64,000 bases of DNA, taken from NCBI GenBank assembly GCA_951812575.1, contig OX638322.1:1921925-1985924 (forward strand). Reading direction: 5' to 3'. The notes under the pieces were generated by a model. The model was not told the origin of the DNA. It worked only from the letters and a program-made list of their open reading frames with translations, and ran no database searches. This DNA comes from Candidatus Binatia bacterium (GTDB lineage: Bacteria; Desulfobacterota; Binatia; Bin18). The position numbers and the translations under genes were made by a program. Below, one piece after another: positions 43,672-52,486 of the stretch; position 1 is the first letter of the stretch; every line of letters begins with the position of its first letter.

Positions 43672-43747
43672 GCGCGCTGAGAAGCGGACAGAAAAGATCC
43701 TCAGTTGCCGCCAGGTATCCGGTCTCGTGGTGGGAGCAGCGGAGTCT

Positions 43748-43973
43748 TGCTGATAGCGATTCTCGACAATCTGGGCAAGGGCGCCTGCGGTGTGGCCATC
43801 CAGAATCTCAACTTGATGCTCGCCCTGCCCGAACCGACGGGGCTGGCGGCCTGAGGGGACGAGCTTTGAGGATACGCCGCTCGGCGGGCGTGCATCCCTC
43901 TGGCCGGTTGGTGTTTGCCACGGCCCCTCTCTTCCGGCGAAGCGTCCCACCGAGCCGCCTCCGCAGGATTGAC
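43748..43973 (+). repeat. argC 3'-end repeat, copy 4
   Basis: Full-length copy with an insertion (GGACGAGCTTTGAGG) just after the stop, shared only with copy 5. Confidence 0.88.
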
Positions 43974-44030
43974 GGTCTGGCGGACTTGAACGCCGGCTGG
44001 AATCACTCCCAGATGTATTATAATCTATAC

Positions 44031-44165
44031 CTGGACTTCGTCGGGTATGTGGAGGTGTGGGGTCAGGTCTCCTACTGGGGCGCCTCCGACCGGGCGACGA
44101 GAGCCGCGAGGCCCGAGCCCTCGGCGGACCCGAGCGGGTCCACCGTTCCTCTGCTCAAGGCCTAA
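44031..44165 (+). pseudogene. CesT-like chaperone remnant, unit 5 (last helix and tail)
   Basis: Only the codons from LDFVGYVEVWGQVSYWGA to the tail RPEPSADPSGSTVPLLKA remain, in subfamily B form. Upstream, 43974-44030 is unrelated to other chaperones. No usable start. The downstream client's ribosome site (AAGGAGG) lies just past the stop. Confidence 0.78.
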
Positions 44166-44197
44166 GATTTCTGGTGACGACAAGGAGGTTCAGCGGC

Positions 44198-45730
44198 ATG
44201 TCGGAGATCAACGCCCAGATCGCGAGATTAGCGACGAATTTGCAGAGAATGCGACCCGAGGAAGGGCAGTTCATCGACGCCCGAGGGGAGCTGGTCGATA
44301 CAGCGTTACAGAGCGGTTTCAGGGGAGGGTCCGTCGAGACGCTGGTTGATCGCGGTATCGGGCAGGAAGGCAGCTTTGCCGGGCGGGATGCGGTGGCCCT
44401 GGTAGGGCAGGAGCATTTCGATCTATTAAGAAGGTCGGCCCGGGAGCTTAGCAGCACCAGCGTGTGCAATGTTCTGCGTCTTCTGACGCAGCTGGAAAGC
44501 GAGGGCCTGGATAGCGATCTGCAATGGAGGGTTATCGACACTATTCACTCCAAGTTCAGTGGTAACACTCCGATCCACGAGTTGACCGTGGAGAATCTGC
44601 AGACTCTTCACGAGACGATTCAGGACAAGGTTCTCCCGCAAAGGCGCGCCTACCGGCAGGGGCTGCTGGCTGCGGTCACTGCAGGCCACCCGACGCCGGC
44701 TATGCAGAACGCCTCCCAAGCTGCGTTATTAGTGGCTGGCCGGGGTCTGGAAGAAAAGCTTGACCAAGCGCCCAACCCATACAAGGAGCTGAATCAATTA
44801 TTTCAGGAGGAGGGGGTCCCTATCACCACGGGGCAGGGCCGCTCTATTCCTCAAGGTGCCTACCCTATACTTCGTGAATATCAAGTCGCGTGTACGCACC
44901 TGCGCGCATCGGGTCAGGCCGATGATACGGCGCTACGGGAGCAGTTCATCGGCGTTCTTCAGCAGACTTATGCGACCAAGGATATCGAGGACGGCCTGCA
45001 TGTCCGTCAGGATGGGAGCGCGGTGAGAGTCAAATCGAGATCCAAACCCAAATCCGAAGGTATCGCCGAGTATCTGACTTTTGGTGGTGTCGAGGAAAAG
45101 CAAGTGCCGTCTGCCACCACTGGAAACTGGGTCCGTGATTTCAGGCATGATCTCGACGCTGCAGTGGCGAGCGGCAATAAGGAAGAGATCCTGGTACAAG
45201 CCAAGCGCCTGGGCGACATAACTCGCGGTCCAGGATACAGCGCGGCAGACAAGCTGATGGCCCACGCGCTGAAGCAGAAAGAAGCTTTTCTGAACGACTT
45301 CGACTGCGTCAAAGAAGTACTGGGTGCAGGGAAAAGGTGGAAGTTCAACGAGGAGACTACGGCGATATACAAGCCGAACGCCAGACGGTTTAAGGCCGTC
45401 ATCCAGAACAAAATCCGAGAATTGGACACTCTCATCGCGCAGCCGGAATCCCATCCGGACTATGCTGCATACCAGGAAGTCTTCAGCGATCCCCGTGTTG
45501 GGGGGCGTTTCGGTTCGGGGAGAGAGGGCGAAGAAACGCCACCCCCCGTCGATGGCCCACCGCGAATCATCGAGGAGGCAGAAGAAAAGGCTGGGGGGCG
45601 TTTCGGTCCGAAGAGAGGGGGCGGAGAAACGCCACCCCCCGTCGATGGCCGAGCGCAAATCATCCAGGAGGCAAAAGAAACCAAAGTCATCGCCCGAAGG
45701 CTACTCCAGCACCCGGTCTTCAAGACTTGA
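44198..45730 (+). CDS. Repetitive client/effector-like protein, subfamily B, unit 5
   Basis: A 510-aa client, first of subfamily B. The N-terminus MSEINAQIARLATNLQRMRP and GRDAVALVGQEHFDLLRRS differ from subfamily A while SVCNVLRLLTQLESEGLDSD is kept. The coiled-coil insert of subfamily A is missing: HLRASGQADDTALREQF joins directly to IGVLQQTYATKDI. A basic VRVKSRSKPKSEGI segment follows. The tail has two glycine-rich GGRFG repeats with TPPPVDG, then ARRLLQHPVFKT. AAGGAGG precedes the ATG. Confidence 0.6.
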   Translation: MSEINAQIARLATNLQRMRPEEGQFIDARGELVDTALQSGFRGGSVETLVDRGIGQEGSFAGRDAVALVGQEHFDLLRRSARELSSTSVCNVLRLLTQLESEGLDSDLQWRVIDTIHSKFSGNTPIHELTVENLQTLHETIQDKVLPQRRAYRQGLLAAVTAGHPTPAMQNASQAALLVAGRGLEEKLDQAPNPYKELNQLFQEEGVPITTGQGRSIPQGAYPILREYQVACTHLRASGQADDTALREQFIGVLQQTYATKDIEDGLHVRQDGSAVRVKSRSKPKSEGIAEYLTFGGVEEKQVPSATTGNWVRDFRHDLDAAVASGNKEEILVQAKRLGDITRGPGYSAADKLMAHALKQKEAFLNDFDCVKEVLGAGKRWKFNEETTAIYKPNARRFKAVIQNKIRELDTLIAQPESHPDYAAYQEVFSDPRVGGRFGSGREGEETPPPVDGPPRIIEEAEEKAGGRFGPKRGGGETPPPVDGRAQIIQEAKETKVIARRLLQHPVFKT

Positions 45731-45798
45731 CCGTGCTCGGAAGCGGGTAGCACAAGATTCTCAGTAGACTCCTATCTACGACAAGGAGGTTAAGCGGC

Positions 45799-47265
45799 AT
45801 GTCGGAGATCAACGCCCAGATCGCGAGATTAGCGACGAATCTGCAGAGAATGCGACCCGAGGAAGGGCAGTTCATCGACGCCCGAGGGGAGTTGGTCGGT
45901 GCAGCGTTACAGAGCGGTTTCAGGGGAGGGTCCGTCGAGACGCTGGTTGATCGCGGTATCGGGCAGGAAGGCAGCTTTGCCGGGCGGGATGCGGTGGCCC
46001 TGGTAGGGCAGGAGCATTTCGATCTATTAAGAAGGTCGGCCCGGGAGCTTAGCAGCACCAGCGTGTGCAATGTTCTGCGTCTTCTGACGCAGCTGGAAAG
46101 CGAGGGCCTGGATAGCGATCTGCAAGGTATGGTTGGCGGCACTATTTACGCCAGGTTCGTCCGCGGCGGTAGCACTCCGATCCACGAGTTGACCGTGGAG
46201 AATCTGCAGACTCTTCACGAGACGATTCAGGACGAGGTGATTCCGCAAAGGCGCGCCTACCGGCAGGGGCTGCTGGCTGCGGTCACTGCAGGCCACCCGA
46301 CGCCGGCTATGCAGGACGCCTCCCAAGCTGCGTTATTACTGGCTGGCCGGGGTCTGGAAGAAAAGCTTGACCAAGCGCCCAACCCAGTCAGGAAGCTGCA
46401 TCAATTATTTCAGGAGGAAAAATTCCATACCACCACAGGGCAGGGCCGCTCTATTCCTCAAGGTGCCTACCCTATACTTCGTGAATATCAAGTCGCGTGT
46501 ACGCACCTGCGTGCATCGGGTCAGACCGATGATACGCTACGGGAGCAGTTCCTCGGCGTTCTTCAGCAGACTTATGCGACCAAGGATATCGAGGACGGGA
46601 TGCATGTCCGCCAGGATGGGAGCGCGGTGAGAGTCAAATCGAGATCCAAACCCAAATCCGAAGGTATCGCCGAGTATCTGACTTTTGGTGGTGTCGAGGA
46701 AAAGCAAGTGCCGTCTGCCACCACTGGAAACTGGGTCCGTGATTTCAGGCATGATCTCGACGCTGCAGTGGCGAGCGGCAATAAGGAAGAGATCCTGGTA
46801 CAAGCCAAGCGCCTGAGCGACATAACTCACGGTCCAGGACACAGCGCGGCAGACAAGCGGAGGGCCCACGCACTGAAGCAGAACAAGGCTTTTCTGAACG
46901 ACTTCGACTGCGTCAAAGAAGTACTGGGTGCAGGGAAAAGGTGGAAGTTCAACGAGGAGACTACGGCGATATACCGGCTAAACGTCGAGCAGTTCAAGGC
47001 CGTCATCCGGAACAAAATCCGAGAATTGGACACTCTGATCGCGCAGCCGGAATCCCATCCAGACTATGCCGATTACCAGGCAGCCTTCGGCGCGCATCCG
47101 GAATCCCATCCGGACTATGACAAATACAAGGAAGCCGTCGGCGAGCAACAAGCCAAAGCTAAAATCATCGAGCAAGAAGCCAAAGCTGCAGTGGTCGAGG
47201 ATGCAGAAAAAGTCATGGCCACAGTGGACTCGCTGCTCGATCTCCCAGTCTTCGATACGACTTGA
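45799..47265 (+). CDS. Repetitive client/effector-like protein, subfamily B, unit 6 (no chaperone)
   Basis: A 488-aa client that starts only 68 bp after the previous client stop, with no chaperone or argC repeat between; it keeps AAGGAGG before the ATG. The N-terminal half is nearly the same as unit 5. A five-residue change (ARFVRGGSTPIHELT) precedes the middle. The tail is the double PESHPDY and PVFDTT form found in unit 4. Units 5 and 6 therefore form a two-client operon. Confidence 0.6.
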   Translation: MSEINAQIARLATNLQRMRPEEGQFIDARGELVGAALQSGFRGGSVETLVDRGIGQEGSFAGRDAVALVGQEHFDLLRRSARELSSTSVCNVLRLLTQLESEGLDSDLQGMVGGTIYARFVRGGSTPIHELTVENLQTLHETIQDEVIPQRRAYRQGLLAAVTAGHPTPAMQDASQAALLLAGRGLEEKLDQAPNPVRKLHQLFQEEKFHTTTGQGRSIPQGAYPILREYQVACTHLRASGQTDDTLREQFLGVLQQTYATKDIEDGMHVRQDGSAVRVKSRSKPKSEGIAEYLTFGGVEEKQVPSATTGNWVRDFRHDLDAAVASGNKEEILVQAKRLSDITHGPGHSAADKRRAHALKQNKAFLNDFDCVKEVLGAGKRWKFNEETTAIYRLNVEQFKAVIRNKIRELDTLIAQPESHPDYADYQAAFGAHPESHPDYDKYKEAVGEQQAKAKIIEQEAKAAVVEDAEKVMATVDSLLDLPVFDTT

Positions 47266-47341
47266 GCGCGCTGAGAAGCGGACAGAAAAGATTCTCAGTT
47301 GCCGCCAGGTATCCGGTCTCGTGGTGGGAGCAGCAGAGTCT

Positions 47342-47462
47342 TGCTGATGGCGCTGCTCGACAATCTGGGGAAGGGTGCCTGCGGTGTGGCCATCCAGAAT
47401 TTGAACTTGATGCTCGCCCTGCCCGAACCGACGGGGCTGGCGGCCTGAGGGGACGAGCTTTG
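47342..47462 (+). repeat. argC 3'-end repeat, copy 5 (joined to a client-gene tail)
   Basis: Matches copy 4 through GACGAGCTTTGAG, then is joined to the 3' end of a client gene (see the 307-bp direct repeat). Confidence 0.88.
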
Positions 47463-47768
47463 AGGCAGAAAAAGACAAAGCCAGAGCCCAGATGCTACTC
47501 CGGGACCACCCGGTCTTCAAGACTTGACCGTCCGTCGGATTTGAACGTCGATTGTCATTGTCCCGGTAGTGTCTCACTTTGAATTTTTTCTCCCCGGCTC
47601 CCGTCATTCCCCTCTCTCCCGGCCGCTCGGCGTCACCGGCCGGATTATTACGGTGCCCGCGTCATTTTTTATGGCACCCCCTTCATTTTACGGGGGACAA
47701 AAGCGACAGGATTGGGTAGGTATAGCAGCGCCCATGATTATGTATACGCTTGGATAAGGGCGTCGAGC
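47462..47768 (+). repeat. 307-bp direct repeat, left copy
   Basis: Identical to 49322-49628 except one base (A 47671 / G 49531). It holds the last 22 codons of a client gene (to HPVFKT), about 190 bp of unidentified DNA and the first 48 bp of the IS630-like element. No complete gene. Confidence 0.9.
47721..47768. mobile_element. IS630-like element, end remnant
   Basis: TATAGCAGCGCCCATGATTA and the next 28 bp match the left end of the IS630-like element at 49581; the rest is gone and a chaperone fragment follows. Confidence 0.8.
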
Positions 47769-47876
47769 TGGGGTCAGGTCTCCTACTGGGGCGCCTCCGA
47801 CCGGGCGACGAGAGCCGCGAGGCCCGAGCCCTCGGCGGACCCGAGCGGGTCCACCGTTCCTCTGCTCAAGGCCTAA
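47769..47876 (+). pseudogene. CesT-like chaperone remnant, unit 7 (tail only)
   Basis: Codons for WGQVSYWGASDRATRAARP to VPLLKA, the same form as unit 5, fused at its left to the IS630-like remnant. No start codon. It keeps the ribosome site region of the downstream client. Confidence 0.78.
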
Positions 47877-47908
47877 GATTTCTGGTGACGACAAGGAGGT
47901 TCAGCGGC

Positions 47909-49387
47909 ATGTCAGAGATCAACGCCCAGATCGCGAGATTAGCGACGAATTTGCAGAGAGTGAGACCCGAGGAAGGGCAGTTCATTGATGACCAAGGGGA
48001 GTTGGTCGATGCAGCGTTACAGAGCGGTTTCAGGGGAGGGTCCGTCGAGACGCTGGTTGATCGCGGTATCGGGCAGGAAGGCAGCTTTGCCGGGCGGGAT
48101 GCGGTGGCCCTGGTAGGGCAGGAGCATTTCGATCTATTGGGAACGTCGGCCGAGGAGCTCAGGCACATCAGCGTGTGGAATATCCTGCGGTTTCTGGAGC
48201 AGCTGGAAAGCGAGGGCCTGGATAGCGATCTGCAAGGTATGGTTGGCGGCACTATTTACGCCAGGTTCGTCCGCGGCGGTAGCACTCCGATCCACGAGTT
48301 GACCGTGGAGAATCTGCAGACTCTTCACGAGACGATTCAGGACGAGGTGATTCCGCAAAGGCGCGCCTACCGGCAGGGGCTGCTGGCTGCGGTCACTGCA
48401 GGCCACCCGACGCCGGCTATGCAGGACGCCTCCCAAGCTGCGTTATTACTGGCTGGCCGGGGTCTGGAAGAAAAGCTTGACCAAGCGCCCAACCCAGGCA
48501 AGCTAGCCGAGAAGCTGCATCAATTATTTCAGGAGGAAAAATTCCATACCACCACAGGGCAGGGCCGCTATATTCCTGAAGGTGCCCTCCCTATACTTCA
48601 TGAATATCAAGCCGCGTGTACGTACCTGCGCGCATCGGGTCAGGCCGATGATACGGCGCTACGGGAGCAGTTCATCGGCGTTCTTCAGCAGACTTATGCG
48701 ACCAAGGATATCGAGGACGGGATGCATGTCCGCCAGGATGGGAGCGCGGTGAGAGTCAAATCGAGATCCAAACCCAAATCCGAAGGTATCGCCGAGTATC
48801 TGACTTTTGGTGGTGTCGAGGAAAAGCAAGTGCCGTCTGCCACCACTGGAAACTGGGTCCGTGATTTCAGGCATGATCTCGACGCTGCAGTGGCGAGCGG
48901 CAATAAGGAAGAGATCCTGGTACAAGCCAAGCGCCTGGGCGACATAACTCGCGGTCCAGGACACAGCGCGGCAGACAAGCGGAGGGCCCACGCACTGAAG
49001 CAGAACAAGGCTTTTCTGAACGACTTCGACTGCGTCAAAGAAGTACTGGATGCAGGGAAAGGGTGGAAGTTCAACAAGAAGACTACGGCGATATACCGGC
49101 CAAACGCCAGACGGTTTAAGGCAGTCATCCAGAACAAAATCCGAGAATTGGACAAGCTCATCGCGCAGCCGGAATCCCATCCGCACTATGCCGACTACCA
49201 GGCAGTCTTCGGCGCGCATCCGGAATCCCATCCGGACTATGACAAATACAAGGAAGCCGTCGGTGATCAACAAGCCAAAGCTAAAATCATCGATCAACAA
49301 GCCAAAGCTGCAATCAAGGGGGAGGCAGAAAAAGACAAAGCCAGAGCCCAGATGCTACTCCGGGACCACCCGGTCTTCAAGACTTGA
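47909..49387 (+). CDS. Repetitive client/effector-like protein, subfamily B, unit 7
   Basis: A 492-aa client. The N-terminus is subfamily B (MSEINAQIARLATNLQRVRP), but the region near residue 80 reads GTSAEELRHISVWNILRFLE instead of SVCNVLRLL, the most divergent form in the array and lacking that cysteine. PGKLAEKLHQLFQEEKFHTT and the basic SRSKPKSEG block follow. Two PESHPxY motifs occur near the end (one HPHYADY), then a Lys/Gln/Ala-rich helix and LLRDHPVFKT. AAGGAGG precedes the ATG. Confidence 0.6.
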   Translation: MSEINAQIARLATNLQRVRPEEGQFIDDQGELVDAALQSGFRGGSVETLVDRGIGQEGSFAGRDAVALVGQEHFDLLGTSAEELRHISVWNILRFLEQLESEGLDSDLQGMVGGTIYARFVRGGSTPIHELTVENLQTLHETIQDEVIPQRRAYRQGLLAAVTAGHPTPAMQDASQAALLLAGRGLEEKLDQAPNPGKLAEKLHQLFQEEKFHTTTGQGRYIPEGALPILHEYQAACTYLRASGQADDTALREQFIGVLQQTYATKDIEDGMHVRQDGSAVRVKSRSKPKSEGIAEYLTFGGVEEKQVPSATTGNWVRDFRHDLDAAVASGNKEEILVQAKRLGDITRGPGHSAADKRRAHALKQNKAFLNDFDCVKEVLDAGKGWKFNKKTTAIYRPNARRFKAVIQNKIRELDKLIAQPESHPHYADYQAVFGAHPESHPDYDKYKEAVGDQQAKAKIIDQQAKAAIKGEAEKDKARAQMLLRDHPVFKT

Positions 49388-49628
49388 CCGTCCGTCGGAT
49401 TTGAACGTCGATTGTCATTGTCCCGGTAGTGTCTCACTTTGAATTTTTTCTCCCCGGCTCCCGTCATTCCCCTCTCTCCCGGCCGCTCGGCGTCACCGGC
49501 CGGATTATTACGGTGCCCGCGTCATTTTTTGTGGCACCCCCTTCATTTTACGGGGGACAAAAGCGACAGGATTGGGTAGGTATAGCAGCGCCCATGATTA
49601 TGTATACGCTTGGATAAGGGCGTCGAGC
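49322..49628 (+). repeat. 307-bp direct repeat, right copy
   Basis: The copy continuous with the intact unit 7 client end and the longer IS630-like element; see the left copy at 47462. The 190 bp between client stop and element (49391-49580) hold no gene I can see. Confidence 0.9.
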
Positions 49629-50486
49629 GTAGCGTGTTCATTAGATTCGCGCAGGCGTTTGAGGATGGCGAAGTCGTGTGCACTGGGGTTGAGGTCGGGG
49701 GAGTACGGCGGCAAGAAGAGGAGTGTGGCACCGGGACATTCAATCAGCTCTCGGGTCTTGGCACTTTTGTGAAAGGGGACATGATCCATCACCCCGACCT
49801 GAGGAGCGTTCAAGCGAGGGCAGAGTTGGGTGGCCAGCCAGCGATTGCAGACTTCGGTGTTGCAGGTGCCCTCAAACAGGAGCGGAGCGGTAAAGCGGTT
49901 GCCTATCCGCGCGGCAATGAGGGAAGTCCGAGGACGCCGGTGGCCGGAGCGCAGCCCGTAGACCCGCCTCCCCTTCGGCGCATAGGCGTACTGGCGGGGC
50001 ATGGTGGGACCGACCCCGCTCTCATCCACGTAGACACACTCTTTACCCCGGCGCGTAAAGCGCTCTCGCAGCCGCAGGTAGGTTTGTCTTTTCCTCCGAC
50101 TCCGCTCGGTGGAGCCCCCCGGTTTTTTTCCCCGTCACTCCCATCTGCCGTAAGGCGGACCAGATACAAGGGCGGGACACCCCAAAGGGCTGCGCGCCCT
50201 CCTTTTGCGTCCGATCTGGATACTGCTGCACGTGCGCCCGCAACGCTGCCCAATCGAGCCGACTAGGACCACGAGGGCCAGGGCGCTGGTAGGCCAGCCC
50301 GTCCGGGGCCGTCACCCAGTGATCAACACTCGCTCTTGAGACCTGAAACCGGCGCGCCGCGTCGGCCTTGCTCCCGCCACCTCTCACAAAGTCGATTACC
50401 CGTTTGCGTAAATCTGACCCACATCGCATCCCGTCAGCCTGACAGAGTTCCCTCCCCCTGTCTACTTATTTGTGGGCTTCGCTATA
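49581..50486 (-). mobile_element. IS630-family insertion sequence (inactive)
   Basis: About 906 bp bounded by imperfect terminal inverted repeats: TATAGCAGCGCCCATGATTA at the left and, reverse-complemented, TATAGCGAAGCCCACAAATA at the right, each starting with the TA typical of IS630 targets. It carries one transposase in two frames. Confidence 0.8.
49598..50429 (-). pseudogene. IS630-like transposase, frame-shifted and active-site mutated
   Basis: The N-terminal part (ATG 50429 to 50043) has two helix-turn-helix motifs (RKRVIDFVRGGGSKADAARR, FQVSRASVDHW). The DDE part continues in a +1 frame from the A7/G6 runs near 50111-50130 to 49598: VYVDESGVGP (first Asp), VGVMDHVPFHKS (second Asp) and PPYSPDLNPSAHDFA, where the usual NPIEHDF glutamate is Ala. 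The frame change might be slippage on the A7 run in a live copy, but with the lost catalytic acid this copy is most likely dead. Confidence 0.8.
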
Positions 50487-50650
50487 AGTACAAGACCCTG
50501 CTGCAGGCTGAGTCAAAGTTCCTAGCACACCCTATCGAAACTCGAAGGATTCAGACTGAGACATTACCATTGTCCCCTATATCTTGGACTGCACCCCTTG
50601 ACTGAGACATAGAGATAAGCTCGTGGTGGTGGTCAAAGGGGAGACAGCAG

Positions 50651-50971
50651 GTGGGACTGAAGCGACGACAGTTTACCCGAGAATTTAAGTTGCAGGTGAT
50701 CCGAGAAGTCGAAGCGGGCAAGGCGGTGGCCCAGGTAGCGCGGGAATACCAGGTGCATCCGACGCAAGTAGGCAAGTGGCGGCAGTTACAGCGCCGGGAC
50801 GCCGAAGAGGCGTTTGCGGGGAATGGGCGGCCGTATCAAGACGAGGCGAAGATAGCGGAGTTGGAACGTATGGTAGGGCAGCTGACAATGGAGAACGCCT
50901 TGTTAAAAAAAGCCTTGCTACAGCTCGAAGGGACTCCGGCGCCACCCCACAAGAGTGGCGGGCACGGATGA
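50651..50971 (+). CDS. IS3-family OrfA (transposase HTH subunit)
   Basis: A 106-aa OrfA. FTREFKLQVIREVEAGKAVA and QVAREYQVHPTQVGKWRQ form the helix-turn-helix, then the leucine-zipper-like KIAELERMVGQLTMENALLK. It starts at GTG 50651. OrfB overlaps it in another frame, as usual in IS3 elements that use frameshifting. Intact itself, but without a functional OrfB it cannot drive transposition; OrfA alone may repress. Confidence 0.85.
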   Translation: MGLKRRQFTREFKLQVIREVEAGKAVAQVAREYQVHPTQVGKWRQLQRRDAEEAFAGNGRPYQDEAKIAELERMVGQLTMENALLKKALLQLEGTPAPPHKSGGHG

Positions 50972-51834
50972 GCCAGCTGATTACCGAGGCAGGGCAAGAC
51001 GCCCGGCCATTATCGGTGGCGCGGCGGTGTCAGGTCGTCTCGCTGAGTCGAGCCACGTATTATCGCATGCGGCAGCGCGACCGTCCGGTTCTCCGGGATA
51101 TGGAGCTACGGGACCAACTGCAAGGCTTGGGGCTCCAGTGGCCGATGGACGGGTATCGGCGCCTCACCCACGCGTTACGCCGCCAAGGCGTGCTGGCCAA
51201 TCACAAACGGGTCTTCCGGCTCTTGCGCGCGGATAATTGACTGTGTCTACGCCCCCGCCGGGGCGTCCGCACGACTAATTCCCAACAGGGGTTGCCGACC
51301 TATCCGACCCTAGTGCCGACGGGGCGGCTTAACGGACTCAATCAACTCTGGGTCGCCGCCCTCACCTCTATTCGCCTAGCCCGGGAGTGCGTTTATCTGG
51401 CAGTGGTGCTAGACGCTTATAGTCGGCGGTGGATTGGCTGGGCTCTTGCCCGCACGCTGGAGGCCCCCCTGGCCGTAACGGCACTGAACCCAGCCCTGGC
51501 GACTCGCCCCGTCGGGCCTGGCCTCATCCACCACTCGGATCAAGGCGTGCAGTAGGCCTCGGGCGCCGACACGGAGCTATTGAAGGGCCATCAGAGCCGC
51601 ATCAGCATGAGTCGACGGGGCCGGCCCCGGGACACCGCTCAGGCTGAGAGTTTTCTGAAGCCAGTGAAGTACGAAGAAGTGTACTTAGTCGAGTACGCCG
51701 CCTTGGCCGATGCGCGGGTGCGCCTTGGCCATTTGCTGGAGGATGTGTATAACCGGAAACGACTGCACTCTGCGCTTGGCTATCGACCACCAGCCGAGTT
51801 TGAACAGGTGCTCCGCTCGACAACTAGAGCTTAA
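50902..51834 (+). pseudogene. IS3-family OrfB (integrase) with two nonsense codons and a lost catalytic Asp
   Basis: One reading frame from the OrfA overlap to 51834, with in-frame stops at 51238-51240 (TGA, where Leu is expected in DNLLCLR) and 51553-51555 (TAG, where Tyr is expected in DQGVQYAS). The rve core is recognisable: LNQLWVAALTSIRLARECVY, in which WVADLT has become WVAALT, then LAVVLDAYSRRWIGWAL, HHSDQGVQ (second Asp) and AQAESFLKPVKYEEVY (Glu), ending in NRKRLHSALGYRPPAEFE. Loss of the first Asp and two stops make it inactive. The 5' limit is approximate. Confidence 0.82.
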
Positions 51835-51953
51835 CCAGTTGTCTCATTTCAGGGGGTCACTCCATCTTGACAGTATTGAGACTTTAGGTTGCACTGAGAA
51901 GCCGCATGGATTGGGTTGAGGGGTATGAGAATTCGGAGCGAATGGAGGGAGCT

Positions 51954-52454
51954 ATGAAGAAGTTTACGGAGCACTCGGTTGACCTAGTCCGGTCTCTTTT
52001 GGATTACTGCGGCATGGATGCCGCGGGTCTGGAGGAAGAGAACAAGGTACTGCTGTCGATCGACTATGACAAGACGGTATTCATTGTGATTGACAAGGGG
52101 CTGATCCACTTGATTGGGACGCTGGGGAGCGCGGTGCAAAGCGAGGTGTTCTACCGCAATCTTCTCCACGAGAACTTCCAGAATTGCAGCGGGGCGCATT
52201 ACCGTTATGCGATCGAGCCCAAGAGCGGGGAACTCCTGATGTGTTTGACGGTGCAGAGCGAGGGGACCGAGGTTAATGACTTTTTCGGGGTTTTCGAGGC
52301 CTTCATTAGGTATGTGGAGGTGTGGGGCCAGGCGCTGTACCGGGGCGACGAACAGGTGCCGGCCAAGGGGGGCGCCGAGCAGGCGCCGAGAGCGGAGAGG
52401 CCCGAGCCCTCGGCGGACCCGAGCGGGTCCACCGTTCCTCTGCTCAAGGCCTAA
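51954..52454 (+). CDS. CesT-like type III secretion chaperone, unit 8 (divergent form)
   Basis: A 166-aa copy, the most divergent intact chaperone: MKKFTEHSVDLVRSLLDYCG, GMDAAGLEEENKVLLS, ENFQNCSGAHYRYAIEPKSG and NDFFGVFEAFIRYVEVWGQA. The tail (RPEPSADPSGSTVPLLKA) matches the subfamily B remnants of units 5 and 7. In-frame ATGs at 51906 and 51942 (MEGAMKKF, behind CGGAG) are alternatives; I keep the start shared by all copies. The leader and palindrome are missing because the IS3-like element lies directly upstream, so a promoter must be elsewhere or in the IS edge. Confidence 0.68.
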   Translation: MKKFTEHSVDLVRSLLDYCGMDAAGLEEENKVLLSIDYDKTVFIVIDKGLIHLIGTLGSAVQSEVFYRNLLHENFQNCSGAHYRYAIEPKSGELLMCLTVQSEGTEVNDFFGVFEAFIRYVEVWGQALYRGDEQVPAKGGAEQAPRAERPEPSADPSGSTVPLLKA

Positions 52455-52486
52455 GATTCCTATCTACGACAAGGAGGTTCAGCGGC

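Larger units (their letters stand above)
50585..51864 (+). mobile_element. IS3-family insertion sequence (inactive)
   Basis: About 1280 bp with imperfect terminal inverted repeats: left TGGACTGCACCCCTTGACTG and the reverse-complemented right TGGAGTGACCCCCTGAAATG, each followed by AGACA. OrfA is intact; OrfB has two in-frame stops. The 98 bp between the two insertion sequences (50487-50584) hold no gene. Confidence 0.82.

Noticed and set aside
50043..50429. IS630-like OrfA as an independent regulator gene.
   Set aside because: Its helix-turn-helix pair is the normal N-terminus of IS630 transposases and it lies within recognised terminal repeats.
51238..51240. In-frame TGA in the IS3-like OrfB as a possible selenocysteine codon.
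   Set aside because: The expected residue is Leu, not Cys, there is a second nonsense codon (TAG) downstream, and the catalytic Asp is lost, so this is decay.
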